Shown piece after piece: positions 51,522 to 59,695 of a DNA stretch of 64,000 nucleotides (position 1 is the first letter of the stretch; every line of letters begins with the position of its first letter). Source of the DNA: Actinoplanes cyaneus (lineage in GTDB: Bacteria > Actinomycetota > Actinomycetes > Mycobacteriales > Micromonosporaceae); the NCBI RefSeq assembly GCF_016862095.1, contig NZ_BOMH01000031.1:106354-170353 (forward strand). Direction: 5' to 3'. Both the position numbers and the translations under genes were made by a program. A model generated the notes under the pieces. The model was given only the letters and a program-made list of their open reading frames with translations, was not told the DNA's origin and made no database searches.

Positions 51522-52136
51522 GTGCAGAGTGACAACGCGTACCGGCTGATTCTTGCCTCGGCAAGCCCTGCCCGGCGGGCCCTGCTCACCGGGGCCGGGA
51601 TTGATGCTGAGGTGATCGTCAGTGGCGTGGACGAGAGCGTCGTGGAGGCCGAGGATGCCTACACGCTGAGCCTCGCGCTGGCGCGGATGAAAGCGCGGAC
51701 CGTGGCGGCGAACCTGCCGGCGGATCCGGGGGCGCTGGTGCTCGGGTGTGACTCGGTGCTGGCGTTCGAGGGTGAGATCTTCGGGAAGCCGGCCGACGCT
51801 CAGGAGGCGGCGCAGCGGTGGTTGGCGATGCGCGGCAAGTCCGGGGTGCTGCACACCGGGCATCACTTGACCGGGCTGGTCAGCGGGCGGCAGGCCGAGG
51901 CGGTCGGTACGACGGTGGTGCATTTCGCGGACGTGACCGACGCCGAGATCGAAGCCTATGTCGCTTCGGGTGAGCCGCTGCAGGTCGCCGGGGCGTTCAC
52001 CCTCGACGGGCGTGGGGGTGCGTTCGTCGAGCGGATCGAGGGTGACCCCGGCAACGTGATCGGGTTGTCGCTGCCGCTGCTCAGGACGTTGCTCGCGGAG
52101 ATGGACGTCCCGATCACCTCCCTGTGGCGTAACTAG
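51522..52136 (+). CDS. maf: Maf/YhdE family nucleoside triphosphate pyrophosphatase
   Basis: 204 residues. Maf motifs: LILASASPARRALLTGAG (residues 8-25), LVLGCDSVLAFEGEIFGKP and VAGAFTLDGRGGAFVERIEG with DPGNVIGLSLPLL. These enzymes hydrolyse non-canonical or modified nucleoside triphosphates such as dTTP/UTP derivatives and are linked to septum-formation control. The GTG at 51522 is supported by the upstream TAGTCT. The gene normally sits beside accE and accA in actinomycetes, and here still precedes accA. Confidence 0.92.
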   Translation: MQSDNAYRLILASASPARRALLTGAGIDAEVIVSGVDESVVEAEDAYTLSLALARMKARTVAANLPADPGALVLGCDSVLAFEGEIFGKPADAQEAAQRWLAMRGKSGVLHTGHHLTGLVSGRQAEAVGTTVVHFADVTDAEIEAYVASGEPLQVAGAFTLDGRGGAFVERIEGDPGNVIGLSLPLLRTLLAEMDVPITSLWRN

Positions 52137-52909
52137 GCCGGCAGTGGGGAGCCCGTCTCCAGCTGGGTTTTCAGGCTGGAGAGGATGGCCGGCCACCCCT
52201 GGCTGACCTGCTCCAGGATCGTGCTGCCCTGGTCGAAGTCGTCGTGCGTGACCGTCAGCTTGACCAGCTCGCCCATCGGTTCGAGGTCGAACGTCACCTT
52301 CGACCGCCGCTCCGCGGTGACCGTCGCGAGCCATTCCGGGGAGAAGCCGTGCTTCTCGGCGAACTCCGGCGTGAACGTGTGCCAGGTGTACGACAGCCGC
52401 GAGCCGGGCACCGACTCCAGCACCACCTGCTCCGGGTCGGTGATGGCCAGGTCGCCCATCTTCCAGGTGACCGGTGAGCCGGCTGCCCAGTTGCTGTCGA
52501 ACGACACCCCCCAGTACTGACTGGTGAACGCCGGCGACGTGAGCGCCTCCCACAGTTTCTCCGGCGTGGTCGCGATGTACGTGGTGTAGACGAAGCTCAT
52601 CGGTGGTCCTTCCAGCGCGGTCTTCAGGTCGGCGAGCGCCTGGACGCGCCCGCGGTCGTAGCGGCTGATCCACCGGTCGGCGATGGCGTTGACCGGCTTG
52701 GCGTTGAGGTGGTGCAGCTTCTCCCGCCCGCGACGGCTGGTGGTGACGAGACCGGCCGATTCCAGGACGGCGAGGTGTTTGCTGACCGACTGCCGAGCCA
52801 TGCCGAGGCCGGAGCAGAGCTCGCGCAGCGTCTGCCCGTTCCGCCGGTTGAGGCTGTCGAGCAGGTGCCGGCGGCTGGGATCGGACAGCGCTTTGAACAC
52901 CTCGTCCAT
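52133..52909 (-). CDS. ArsR-type regulator fused to an SRPBCC (AHSA1-like) domain
   Basis: 258 residues. Residues 1-95 are a winged helix ArsR/SmtB fold (VFKALSDPSRRHLLDSLNRR, RELCSGLGMARQSVSKHLAV, LVTTSRRGREKLHHLN) without metal-binding Cys pairs. Residues 110-250 are an SRPBCC ligand-binding domain (VYTTYIATTPEKLWEALTSP, YWGVSFDSNWAAGSPVTWKM, GWPAILSSLKTQLETG). One polypeptide thus combines DNA binding with a hydrophobic-ligand pocket. The ATG at 52909 has TATCAT six bases upstream, overlapped by a perfect palindrome. The stop overlaps maf by four bases. Confidence 0.92.
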   Translation of the reverse strand: MDEVFKALSDPSRRHLLDSLNRRNGQTLRELCSGLGMARQSVSKHLAVLESAGLVTTSRRGREKLHHLNAKPVNAIADRWISRYDRGRVQALADLKTALEGPPMSFVYTTYIATTPEKLWEALTSPAFTSQYWGVSFDSNWAAGSPVTWKMGDLAITDPEQVVLESVPGSRLSYTWHTFTPEFAEKHGFSPEWLATVTAERRSKVTFDLEPMGELVKLTVTHDDFDQGSTILEQVSQGWPAILSSLKTQLETGSPLPA

Positions 52910-52915
52910 GGGCCC

Positions 52916-52921
52916 ATGATA
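52916..52921 (-). promoter_or_regulatory. Predicted -10 hexamer of the ArsR-SRPBCC gene
   Basis: TATCAT on the minus strand, six bases before the ATG at 52909; it overlaps the palindrome at 52918-52943. Confidence 0.5.
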
Positions 52922-52943
52922 GGCAGCCATCCGGCTGCCTATC
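52918..52943. promoter_or_regulatory. Perfect 26-bp operator palindrome
   Basis: GATAGGCAGCC (52918-52928) and GGCTGCCTATC (52933-52943) are perfect inverted 11-base arms around ATCC. The site covers part of the ArsR -10 box and the promoter core, so autorepression is likely. It lies 45 bases from the accA -10 box. Confidence 0.8.
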
Positions 52944-52987
52944 AAGCGGACGAGAGAAGGGGCGGCGACGACGCACTGAACTGCCGT

Positions 52988-52993
52988 TAGGCT
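52988..52993 (+). promoter_or_regulatory. Predicted -10 hexamer of leaderless accA
   Basis: TAGGCT, six bases before the GTG at 53000. Confidence 0.5.
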
Positions 52994-52999
52994 CTAGCC

Positions 53000-54751
53000 G
53001 TGCGGAAGATATTGATCGCCAACCGCGGCGAGATCGCCCTCCGGGTCATCCGGGCCTGCAAGGACGCCGGTCTCACCAGCGTCGCCGTCTACGCCGACAG
53101 TGATCGCGACGCGCCACATGCCCGGCTCGCCGACGAGGCGTTCGCGCTGGACGGCGAGACCGCCGCCGACACGTACCTGCGGATCGACAAGTTGATCGAG
53201 GTCGCGCGGCGGGCCGGTGCTGACGCCGTACATCCGGGTTATGGATTTCTGTCGGAGAACGCCGAGTTCGCTCAGGCTGTCCTCGACGCCGAGCTGACCT
53301 GGATCGGGCCTAGCCCGCAGGCGATCCGCGACCTCGGCGACAAGGTCACCGCGCGGCACATCGCCCAGCGCGCCGGGGCGCCCCTGGTGCCCGGCACGCC
53401 GGATCCGGTGGCGGACGCCGGCGAGATCGTCGCGTTCGCCGAGCAGCACGGGCTGCCGGTGGCGATCAAGGCGGCGTTCGGCGGCGGCGGCCGCGGCCTG
53501 AAGGTGGCCCGCACGATCGAGGAGATCCCGGCGCTGTTCGAGAGCGCGACCCGGGAGGCGGTTGCCGCGTTCGGGCGGGGCGAGTGCTTCGTCGAGCGCT
53601 ATCTGGACCGCCCGCGCCACGTCGAGGCGCAGGTCATCGCGGACACGCACGGCAACGTGATCGTGGTCGGCACGCGTGACTGCTCGCTGCAGCGCCGCCA
53701 CCAGAAGCTGGTCGAGGAGGCGCCCGCGCCGTTCCTCACCGCCGAGCAGCGCGCCAAGATCCATGAGAGTGCGAAGGCGATCTGCCGCGAGGCGGGGTAC
53801 TACGGCGCCGGCACGGTGGAGTACCTGGTCGGCCAGGACGGGACCATCTCGTTCCTGGAGGTCAACACGCGACTGCAGGTGGAGCACCCGGTCAGCGAGG
53901 AGACCGCCGGCATCGACCTGGTCCGCGAGCAGTTCCGGATCGCGTCCGGCGAGCCGCTCGCGCTCACCGAGGACCCGGAGCCGCGCGGCCACGCCATCGA
54001 GTTCCGGATCAACGGGGAGGACGCCGGCCGTGGCTTCCTGCCCGCGCCGGGCACGGTCACCGCGCTGACCTGGCCGTCCGGGCCGGGCGTGCGGGTCGAC
54101 TCGGGCGTCGCGACGGGCAGCGTCATCGGGGGGAACTTCGACTCGATGCTCGCCAAGATCATTGTCACCGGCGCGACCCGTGAACAGGCGCTCGAGCGTT
54201 CCCGCCGGGTGCTCGACGAGACCGTCATAGAGGGCATCGCCACGGTCCTTCCATTCCACCGCGCGGTCGTCCGCGACGAGGCGTTCACCGCCGAGCCGTT
54301 CACCGTGCACACCCGGTGGATCGAGACCGAGTGGAACAACGAGGTGCCGCCGTTCGGCGCCCCGGCCGTCGCCGGCGGCGAGCCCGCCGAACGCGAGACC
54401 GTCGTGGTCGAGGTCGGCGGCCGGCGCATCGAGGTCCGCCTTCCCAAAGACCTCATTTCGCGTACGTCGTCAGCCGCCGGCCCGCAGAAACGCGCGAGCC
54501 GTCCGCGCGGCGGCGCCGCGACCGCGGCCGCGAGCGGGGACAGCCTGACCGCTCCGATGCAGGGCACGATCGTGAAGGTCGCCGCACAGAACGGTGACGT
54601 CGTCAACGAGGGCGACGTGATCGTGGTCGTCGAGGCCATGAAGATGGAGCAGCCGCTGAACGCGCACAAGGCCGGCACGGTGAGCGGCCTGTCGCTGGAG
54701 GTCGGCGCCACCGTCACGTCCGGCGCCGTGATCTGCACGATCGAGGGCTGA
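53000..54751 (+). CDS. accA: Acetyl-/propionyl-CoA carboxylase alpha chain (biotin carboxylase + BCCP)
   Basis: 583 residues. The biotin carboxylase half has ILIANRGEIALRVIRACKDA, the ATP-grasp loop KAAFGGGGRGLKVA, RDCSLQRRHQKLVEEAPAPF and FLEVNTRLQVEHPVSEE. The C-terminal biotin-carrier domain has VVVEAMKMEQPLNAHKAG, where BirA biotinylates the Lys of AMKM. It carboxylates biotin with ATP and bicarbonate and passes it to AccD. GTG start with leaderless promoter. A Pro/Ala-rich linker of about 60 residues joins the two halves. Confidence 0.96.
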   Translation: MRKILIANRGEIALRVIRACKDAGLTSVAVYADSDRDAPHARLADEAFALDGETAADTYLRIDKLIEVARRAGADAVHPGYGFLSENAEFAQAVLDAELTWIGPSPQAIRDLGDKVTARHIAQRAGAPLVPGTPDPVADAGEIVAFAEQHGLPVAIKAAFGGGGRGLKVARTIEEIPALFESATREAVAAFGRGECFVERYLDRPRHVEAQVIADTHGNVIVVGTRDCSLQRRHQKLVEEAPAPFLTAEQRAKIHESAKAICREAGYYGAGTVEYLVGQDGTISFLEVNTRLQVEHPVSEETAGIDLVREQFRIASGEPLALTEDPEPRGHAIEFRINGEDAGRGFLPAPGTVTALTWPSGPGVRVDSGVATGSVIGGNFDSMLAKIIVTGATREQALERSRRVLDETVIEGIATVLPFHRAVVRDEAFTAEPFTVHTRWIETEWNNEVPPFGAPAVAGGEPAERETVVVEVGGRRIEVRLPKDLISRTSSAAGPQKRASRPRGGAATAAASGDSLTAPMQGTIVKVAAQNGDVVNEGDVIVVVEAMKMEQPLNAHKAGTVSGLSLEVGATVTSGAVICTIEG

Positions 54752-55061
54752 GGTTTTCCACACTGACGGCTTGTCCACAGGCTGTCAGCGGGACCCCGCG
54801 GTTTCCCGCGACACTGACCAGCGGGACCTCCCCCAGGGCGGGTGGGGTGTGAAGTGGGGCGCAGCGTGAGGCCAGGCGCGGCGTGAGGCCAGGCGCGGCA
54901 TGCCGTCGGGCGGGGCGGAGGTCAGGGCTGGGCGTGCCGTCCGGTGGGGCGTGCCGTCCGGCGGGGCATGTCGTCGGGCGCGGCGTGAAGTCAGGGCGCA
55001 GCGCGTCGTCGGGCGCGGCGCGAGTTCGGGCGGGGCGTGAGCTCAAGCGCGGCGTGACGCG
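54752..55061. repeat. Gap with degenerate GC-rich repeats
   Basis: 310 bases without a gene between convergent accA and TetR. From about 54840 the sequence is a patchwork of short imperfect repeats of GGCGTGCCGTCCGG and GGCGCGGCGTGAG types. The first 40 bases contain TTTTCCACA (54754-54762) and TTGTCCACA (54771-54779). No open frame has convincing coding features. Confidence 0.5.
54771..54779 (+). promoter_or_regulatory. DnaA box (TTGTCCACA)
   Basis: Exact consensus 20 bases after the accA stop; a one-mismatch copy (TTTTCCACA) lies 17 bases upstream. Confidence 0.4.
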
Positions 55062-55697
55062 TCAGCCGCCCAACTGGCGGACCCTGCCGAGGATCTGCCG
55101 TGCCGCCTGCACCGGGTCCTCCTGGGCGCTGTCCGGGAACGCACCGCTCAGCCACAGCGTCGCGAAGCCGTGGACCATCGACCACGCGGCGAGCCCGGCT
55201 TCGCGTACGTCGTCGGAGACCAGCTCGGCGGTGCCCTCCTTCGCGGGCCGGGCGGGGCCGGTCGTGGACGGCCCGGCGAGCGGCGCGTCCGGCAGGTCGG
55301 TCATGCCGGCGTAGAGCGCGTCGGCCGCCTGTCGCCGCGCGGCGAGCAGCTCCGGGTCGTCGGCGTGGTAGAGGTCGGTCCGGAACATCACCTCGAACGT
55401 CGCTCGGTTGGCCAGCGCGAACCGCAGGTACGTGACCCCGAGTTCGAGCAGGCTGTTGCTGGCCAGCCGGGAGGTGGCCAGCGCTTTGGTGAGCCGTTCG
55501 AAGCCGTCGGTGGCGAGTGCGGTGAGCAGCCCGGCCTTGTCGGCGAAGTGGTGGGCGGGCGCGGCGTGCGAGACACCGGCCCGGCGGGCGAGGTCGCGCA
55601 TGCTCAGCGCGGTCACCCCGGAGTCGGCGATCGCGTCGGCGGCCGCGGTCAGCAGCGCGCGACGCAGGTCACCGTGGTGGTAGCTCTGCCTGGTCAC
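55062..55697 (-). CDS. TetR family transcriptional regulator
   Basis: 211 residues. The helix-turn-helix is LRRALLTAAADAIADSGVTA followed by MRDLARRAGVSHAAPAHHFA (about residues 10-52). The remainder is the WHG-type helical ligand domain (TYLRFALANRATFEVMFRTD, WSMVHGFATLWLSGAF). The GTG at 55697 is chosen because TATCCT lies six bases upstream. The frame stays open to 55862 without support. No obvious target operon adjoins it; it may act only on itself or at a distance. Confidence 0.9.
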   Translation of the reverse strand: MTRQSYHHGDLRRALLTAAADAIADSGVTALSMRDLARRAGVSHAAPAHHFADKAGLLTALATDGFERLTKALATSRLASNSLLELGVTYLRFALANRATFEVMFRTDLYHADDPELLAARRQAADALYAGMTDLPDAPLAGPSTTGPARPAKEGTAELVSDDVREAGLAAWSMVHGFATLWLSGAFPDSAQEDPVQAARQILGRVRQLGG

Positions 55698-56041
55698 CAC
55701 GCCAGGATAACTAGTCAGTGGCAAGATTCGGGCGCTCACCCCGTACGGCAAACCGGCCTTGACCTTGATGGTGAAAGGACGGGCCGCCGATACGGGACCT
55801 ACCGGCGGCCCGGGCCCACGGCGCGTCGGAACGGGGGATCCGGCGCCGGCGGGCAGCCCCAACGGTACGCCCCGCCGTTGTGGACACTTCGAAAACCACG
55901 GGCGCTTCAGGGCCTACCGGACGTAGCGTGGCGGGCATCACGGCCGGGTTCACAGACAGTGGGGCATGCTGAACACAGCGCCCTCTCAGGTGCGCTCACG
56001 CAGAATGCCGTGAGCCCTGAATCCGCGAGGTGGCCACTGCG
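55698..56041. other. Intergenic region upstream of TetR and dedA
   Basis: 344 bases with no gene. Near 55704-55720 lie the TetR -10 box and TAACTAGTCA, an imperfect palindrome (TNACTAGTNA) that could be its operator. The rest shows only short GC-rich inverted repeats and the dedA ribosome binding region (GAGGTGG). Confidence 0.5.
55704..55709 (-). promoter_or_regulatory. Predicted -10 hexamer of the leaderless TetR gene
   Basis: TATCCT on the minus strand, six bases before the GTG at 55697, next to the ACTAGT palindrome. Confidence 0.5.
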
Positions 56042-56752
56042 ATGACCGATCTGCTGACGATGGTGACCTCTCCGCTCTGGGTTTACCTCGCGCTGTTCGG
56101 GTTCCTCGCGGTGGACGCGCTCATCCCGGTCGTGCCGATCCAGGCCATCATGATCACCTCGGGCGCGCTGACCGTCTACGGAGATCTGCACCTGGCGCTG
56201 GTGATCCTGATCGGCGCGCTCGGCATGTTCACCGGCGACTCGGTCGCGTTCGTGCTGGGCCGCTCCACCGGGCACCGGCTCGGCGCCCTCCGTGCCCGTT
56301 TCGCCCCGCGGCACGAAGAAGGTGAGAATTCGCGCGCCCGGCAGGCCGCCGCGCGGTTCACCCGGGGCTTACGCCGTCCCGGTCCCCTCGTGGTGCTGCT
56401 GTGCCGGTTCGTCCCCGGCGGGCGGATGGCGGCCGGCTATCACGCCGGCCGCACCGGCTACCCGGTCCGCTCCTTCGTCGGGTACGACGCCGTGGCCGCG
56501 GTCTGCTGGGCCTGTTACGGCGGGCTGGTCGGGCACCTCGGCGGCACCGCTGTCACCCAGTCCGCCTGGCGGCTGTTCGCGATCGCGGCAGCCGCCGCCC
56601 TCGTCTTCGGCACCGCCGGCTGGATCCTCGCCCTCTTCGGCGGCAAGGAGAGCCCCGACGCCGACGCGGGCAAAGACGTCACTGAATCTCGTGCTGCATC
56701 AACTGACGAGCCGCTTCCGCGATCGAACCCGACAGCGACGGATAGATCGTGA
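56042..56752 (+). CDS. DedA family (VTT-domain) membrane protein
   Basis: 236 residues. LFGFLAVDALIPVVPIQAIM and FTGDSVAFVLGRSTGHRLG form the N-terminal VTT element. RFVPGGRMAAGYHAGRTGYP matches the conserved R-F-x-P-G-x-R of DedA proteins, and several membrane helices follow. DedA proteins act in lipid-carrier recycling and membrane homeostasis. The hydrophilic C-terminal tail of about 35 residues overlaps the convergent flavoprotein gene by 74 bases. Confidence 0.9.
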   Translation: MTDLLTMVTSPLWVYLALFGFLAVDALIPVVPIQAIMITSGALTVYGDLHLALVILIGALGMFTGDSVAFVLGRSTGHRLGALRARFAPRHEEGENSRARQAAARFTRGLRRPGPLVVLLCRFVPGGRMAAGYHAGRTGYPVRSFVGYDAVAAVCWACYGGLVGHLGGTAVTQSAWRLFAIAAAAALVFGTAGWILALFGGKESPDADAGKDVTESRAASTDEPLPRSNPTATDRS

Positions 56753-58079
56753 TGGTGTGGGCCAGCTGGTCCACCGTCAGGTTGTTCTCGATCGCCATGG
56801 TGATCGGCAGGATCAGCTCGCTCGCCTTCGGCGCCACGACCACGCCGCCGACGATCTGACCGGTCGCCGGGCGGCAGAAGAGCTTCACGAAGCCGTCGTG
56901 CAGGCCGGCCATCTTCGCCCGGGCGTTGCCGGTCAGCGGCAGCATCACCTGGCGGGCCGGGAAGCGCCCGGAGTCCACCTCGTTCTGCGAGACGCCGACG
57001 GTGGCCAGCTCCGGGTCGGTGAACACGTTCGCCGAGACGGTGCGCAGCCGCAACGGGGCGACCGCCTCGCCCATCGCGTGCCAGATCGCGATCCGGCCCT
57101 GCATGGCGGCGACACTGGCCAGCGGCAGCACGCCGGTGCAGTCGCCGGCCGCGTAGATGCCCGGCACGTTGGTGCGCGACACCCGGTCGACGGTGACGTA
57201 GCCGCCGTTGCCGACCGCCACCCCGTACTCCGCCAGACCCAGGTCGGCCGTGTTCGGGATGGCGCCGACCGCGATCAGCGCGTGCGACGCCTCGATCACC
57301 TTGCCGCCGGACAGGGTGACCCGGACGCCGTCGCCGGTGTTCACCACCGAGTCGCCGCGGGACTGGCTGAGAATGGTCATCCCCCGGTCGCGGAAGACCC
57401 GCTCGATCGCCATCGCGGCGTCGGCGTCCTCGTGCGGCATCACGCGCTCGCGGCTGGAGACGAGTGTGACCTGCACGCCCATCGCCAGGTAGGCGCTGGC
57501 GAACTCGGCGCCGGTGACACCCGAACCGATCACGACCAGGTGCTCGGGGAGCTCGGTCAGGTCGTACACCTGACGCCAGTCGAGGATGCGCTCACCGTCC
57601 GGGCGGGCGGTGGGCAGCACGCGCGGGGTGGCGCCGGTGGCGAGCAGGACCGTGTCGGCCTCCACCGCGTACTCAGCGCCGCCGTCGGGCGTGATCAGGA
57701 CCTGGTGGGTGTGGCCGAGCCGGTCCTCACCCATCCGGGCGCGGCCGCGGACGACGTCGACACCGGCCTTGACCAGCTTCGTCTGGATGTCGGCGGACTG
57801 CGCGAGCGCCAGCTTCTTCACCCGCTGGTTGACCGCGACGGCGTCGACACTGACCCCGTCGAGACCGCTGGACCGGATCCCGAAGGCGTCGTTGCGCCGG
57901 TAACCGGTCATCACCTCCGAGCTGGCGATGAAGGTCTTCGACGGGACACAGTCGGTCAGCACGCAGGCGCCGCCGGGCCCGTCCGCCTCGACCAGGGTCA
58001 CATCGGCATCGAGCTGGGCGGCGACCAGGGCCGCCTCATACCCGCCCGGTCCCCCACCGATGATCACGATCCGACTCAC
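56679..58079 (-). CDS. NAD(P)H-quinone dehydrogenase, LpdA-type flavoprotein disulfide reductase
   Basis: 466 residues. FAD-binding IVIIGGGPGGYEAALVAA at the N-terminus is followed by a Cys pair in GGACVLTDCVPSKTF, the NAD-binding LVVIGSGVTGAEFASAYLA, the second FAD motif YAAGDCTGVLPLAS and the C-terminal dimerisation domain. It resembles mycobacterial LpdA (a quinone reductase) more than true lipoamide dehydrogenase because the C-terminal His-Glu pair is not evident and no lipoyl complex genes adjoin it. The GTG at 58079 has AGGGAA upstream. It is divergent from a gamma-glutamylcyclotransferase gene. Confidence 0.88.
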   Translation of the reverse strand: MSRIVIIGGGPGGYEAALVAAQLDADVTLVEADGPGGACVLTDCVPSKTFIASSEVMTGYRRNDAFGIRSSGLDGVSVDAVAVNQRVKKLALAQSADIQTKLVKAGVDVVRGRARMGEDRLGHTHQVLITPDGGAEYAVEADTVLLATGATPRVLPTARPDGERILDWRQVYDLTELPEHLVVIGSGVTGAEFASAYLAMGVQVTLVSSRERVMPHEDADAAMAIERVFRDRGMTILSQSRGDSVVNTGDGVRVTLSGGKVIEASHALIAVGAIPNTADLGLAEYGVAVGNGGYVTVDRVSRTNVPGIYAAGDCTGVLPLASVAAMQGRIAIWHAMGEAVAPLRLRTVSANVFTDPELATVGVSQNEVDSGRFPARQVMLPLTGNARAKMAGLHDGFVKLFCRPATGQIVGGVVVAPKASELILPITMAIENNLTVDQLAHTITIYPSLSGSIAEAARQLMQHEIQ

Positions 58080-58164
58080 GATTCCCTGACCTCCAAGAAA
58101 CGGGTAAACCCCATTGGACGTGCCGACACGCACGTCTCATATTCTCACCGACCGTCGTTGCGAC

Positions 58165-58170
58165 TATCGT
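58165..58170 (+). promoter_or_regulatory. Predicted -10 hexamer of the gamma-glutamylcyclotransferase gene
   Basis: TATCGT, seven bases before the GTG at 58178. Confidence 0.4.
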
Positions 58171-58177
58171 CGTCGCC

Positions 58178-58639
58178 GTGCGTCACTACGCCGCGTATGG
58201 CTCGAACCTGGACCCAGCTCGCATGCTGGCCTACTGTCCGCACTCCCCCATGGTCGGGGTCGGGTGGATCGAAGGCTGGCGCCTGACCTTCGCAGGAGAA
58301 GGGGAAATGGGCTGGGAGGGGGCGGTGACGACGATCGCCGAATCGCCCGGCGACCGCGTCTTCGTCTCCCTCTACGACGTCCATCCGTGGGATGCCTCAC
58401 AGCTCGACGAGGTCGAGGGGGTGCCCGCCGGGACGTACCAGAAGCTCACCGTGCGTGTATCGACGCTCGACGGTGAGGTGCCGGCCTGGGTCTACGTCTT
58501 CGCCGGTTACGAGGGCGGCCTGCCCACCGCGTGGTACCTCTCCGAGATCGCCACGGCGGCGGAGAAGGCCGGGGCTCCCGACGACTACGTCAGCGAGCTG
58601 CGGCACCGCCCGACCAGGACGGCCACCCCAGAGGTCTAA
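58178..58639 (+). CDS. Gamma-glutamylcyclotransferase family protein
   Basis: 153 residues with the GGCT fold. The substrate loop YAAYGSNLDPARM (residues 4-16) is followed by GWRLTFAGEGEMGWEGAVTT, VFVSLYDVHPWDASQLDEVE (with the catalytic-type acidic residue) and the C-terminal TAWYLSEIATAAEKAGAP. It should cyclise gamma-glutamyl groups to 5-oxoproline; in mycothiol-using actinomycetes the real substrate is unclear. The gene end overlaps the convergent GNAT gene by four bases. Confidence 0.9.
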   Translation: MRHYAAYGSNLDPARMLAYCPHSPMVGVGWIEGWRLTFAGEGEMGWEGAVTTIAESPGDRVFVSLYDVHPWDASQLDEVEGVPAGTYQKLTVRVSTLDGEVPAWVYVFAGYEGGLPTAWYLSEIATAAEKAGAPDDYVSELRHRPTRTATPEV

Positions 58640-59586
58640 CTACCGGCCGCGGTGACCGTGGTCTGGTAGACGTTCGCCCGGTAGAGCGGGGCCATCCCGA
58701 CCTTCCGGTAGAGGCGTGCGGCCTCGGTCGGGTTCGCCATGTCCACCCCGAGCCCGACCTGGGGGCGTCCCTGGCCTGCGAAGACGGCGAAGGCGCGGCG
58801 CAGAAGAGCTTCACCGACACCCCTCTTCCGGTACGGCCGCAGCACCGCCAGATAACGCACCCACGCCTCGTCACCGCCGTCGTCCGGCTCGGTGGACTGC
58901 AGCACGCCGGCCAGCTCGCCGTCCGTCTCCGCCACGAAGCAGTCGCCGCCGCGGAACTGACGGCGCCAATCGGCGTATGCCATCGACGGGTGATCCGAGT
59001 CCAGGAAAGCCTCCTCGATCACCGCGTGGAAGCGCCGCATCTCGCCGTCGTCGTCCTGCCGCGCCGGCCGGATCGTGACGCCCGCCGGTGGCTCCGGGGC
59101 AACGGGCGACACGTCTCGCAGGGACATCCGCATCCGCGCGTGCTGCTTCAGGAACGTGAACCCGGCCGCGGTCAACGTGTCGATGTACGCCAGCTCGGTC
59201 GGGATCGCGCCCGCCCGCACGGTGTACACGTCGTGACCCAGCTCCGCGGCCCGCTCGGTCATCCGCGCCAGGAGCAGGTCGAGCAGGGGACGCTGAGCGG
59301 GCAGGCCGCGCTCCGGCCACACGTACACCTCGGCGAAGTCCCGGGCCTGACCGGTCGGGTTCCGCGGATAGGCCCAGCCGGCGATCGCCCCGTCCGCGTC
59401 GAACGCCAGCCAGCAGTCGCGCGCCAGGTCCGTGTTCGGGCCGGTCAGCTCCTCACGCACCTCGTCCTCGCTGAAGTCGGGCTCGCCGACCGCTGCGATG
59501 TCACTGGCATGCACCAGCTCGAGGATCAGCGGGACGTCGTCGAGGGTGGGGCGGCGGGTGGTCCAGCCGGGTGGGAGCACGTTCAT
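58636..59586 (-). CDS. Two-domain GNAT N-acetyltransferase
   Basis: 316 residues forming two GNAT domains. The first (about 1-150) is degenerate in its CoA loop. The second (about 160-310) has the CoA loop LRPYRKRGVGEALLRRAF and VDMANPTEAARLYRKVGM. The overall layout resembles mycothiol synthase MshD, but diagnostic residues cannot be judged by eye, so a specific substrate is not claimed. The ATG at 59586 is preferred over 59595. Confidence 0.85.
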   Translation of the reverse strand: MNVLPPGWTTRRPTLDDVPLILELVHASDIAAVGEPDFSEDEVREELTGPNTDLARDCWLAFDADGAIAGWAYPRNPTGQARDFAEVYVWPERGLPAQRPLLDLLLARMTERAAELGHDVYTVRAGAIPTELAYIDTLTAAGFTFLKQHARMRMSLRDVSPVAPEPPAGVTIRPARQDDDGEMRRFHAVIEEAFLDSDHPSMAYADWRRQFRGGDCFVAETDGELAGVLQSTEPDDGGDEAWVRYLAVLRPYRKRGVGEALLRRAFAVFAGQGRPQVGLGVDMANPTEAARLYRKVGMAPLYRANVYQTTVTAAGS

Positions 59587-59695
59587 GCCCGGCATCCGAC
59601 CACGGCGGCCGTGAACGCGCCATCGTTTTCACCCACCCGGACGCGCCGCGGCCCGCCGGCATGCGGTCCCGGCCGGCGCTCGGGCTGTCAGGACG

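Noticed and set aside
52994..54310. Long open frame antisense to accA
   Set aside because: It mirrors the third-position GC bias of accA and has no start signal or family resemblance.
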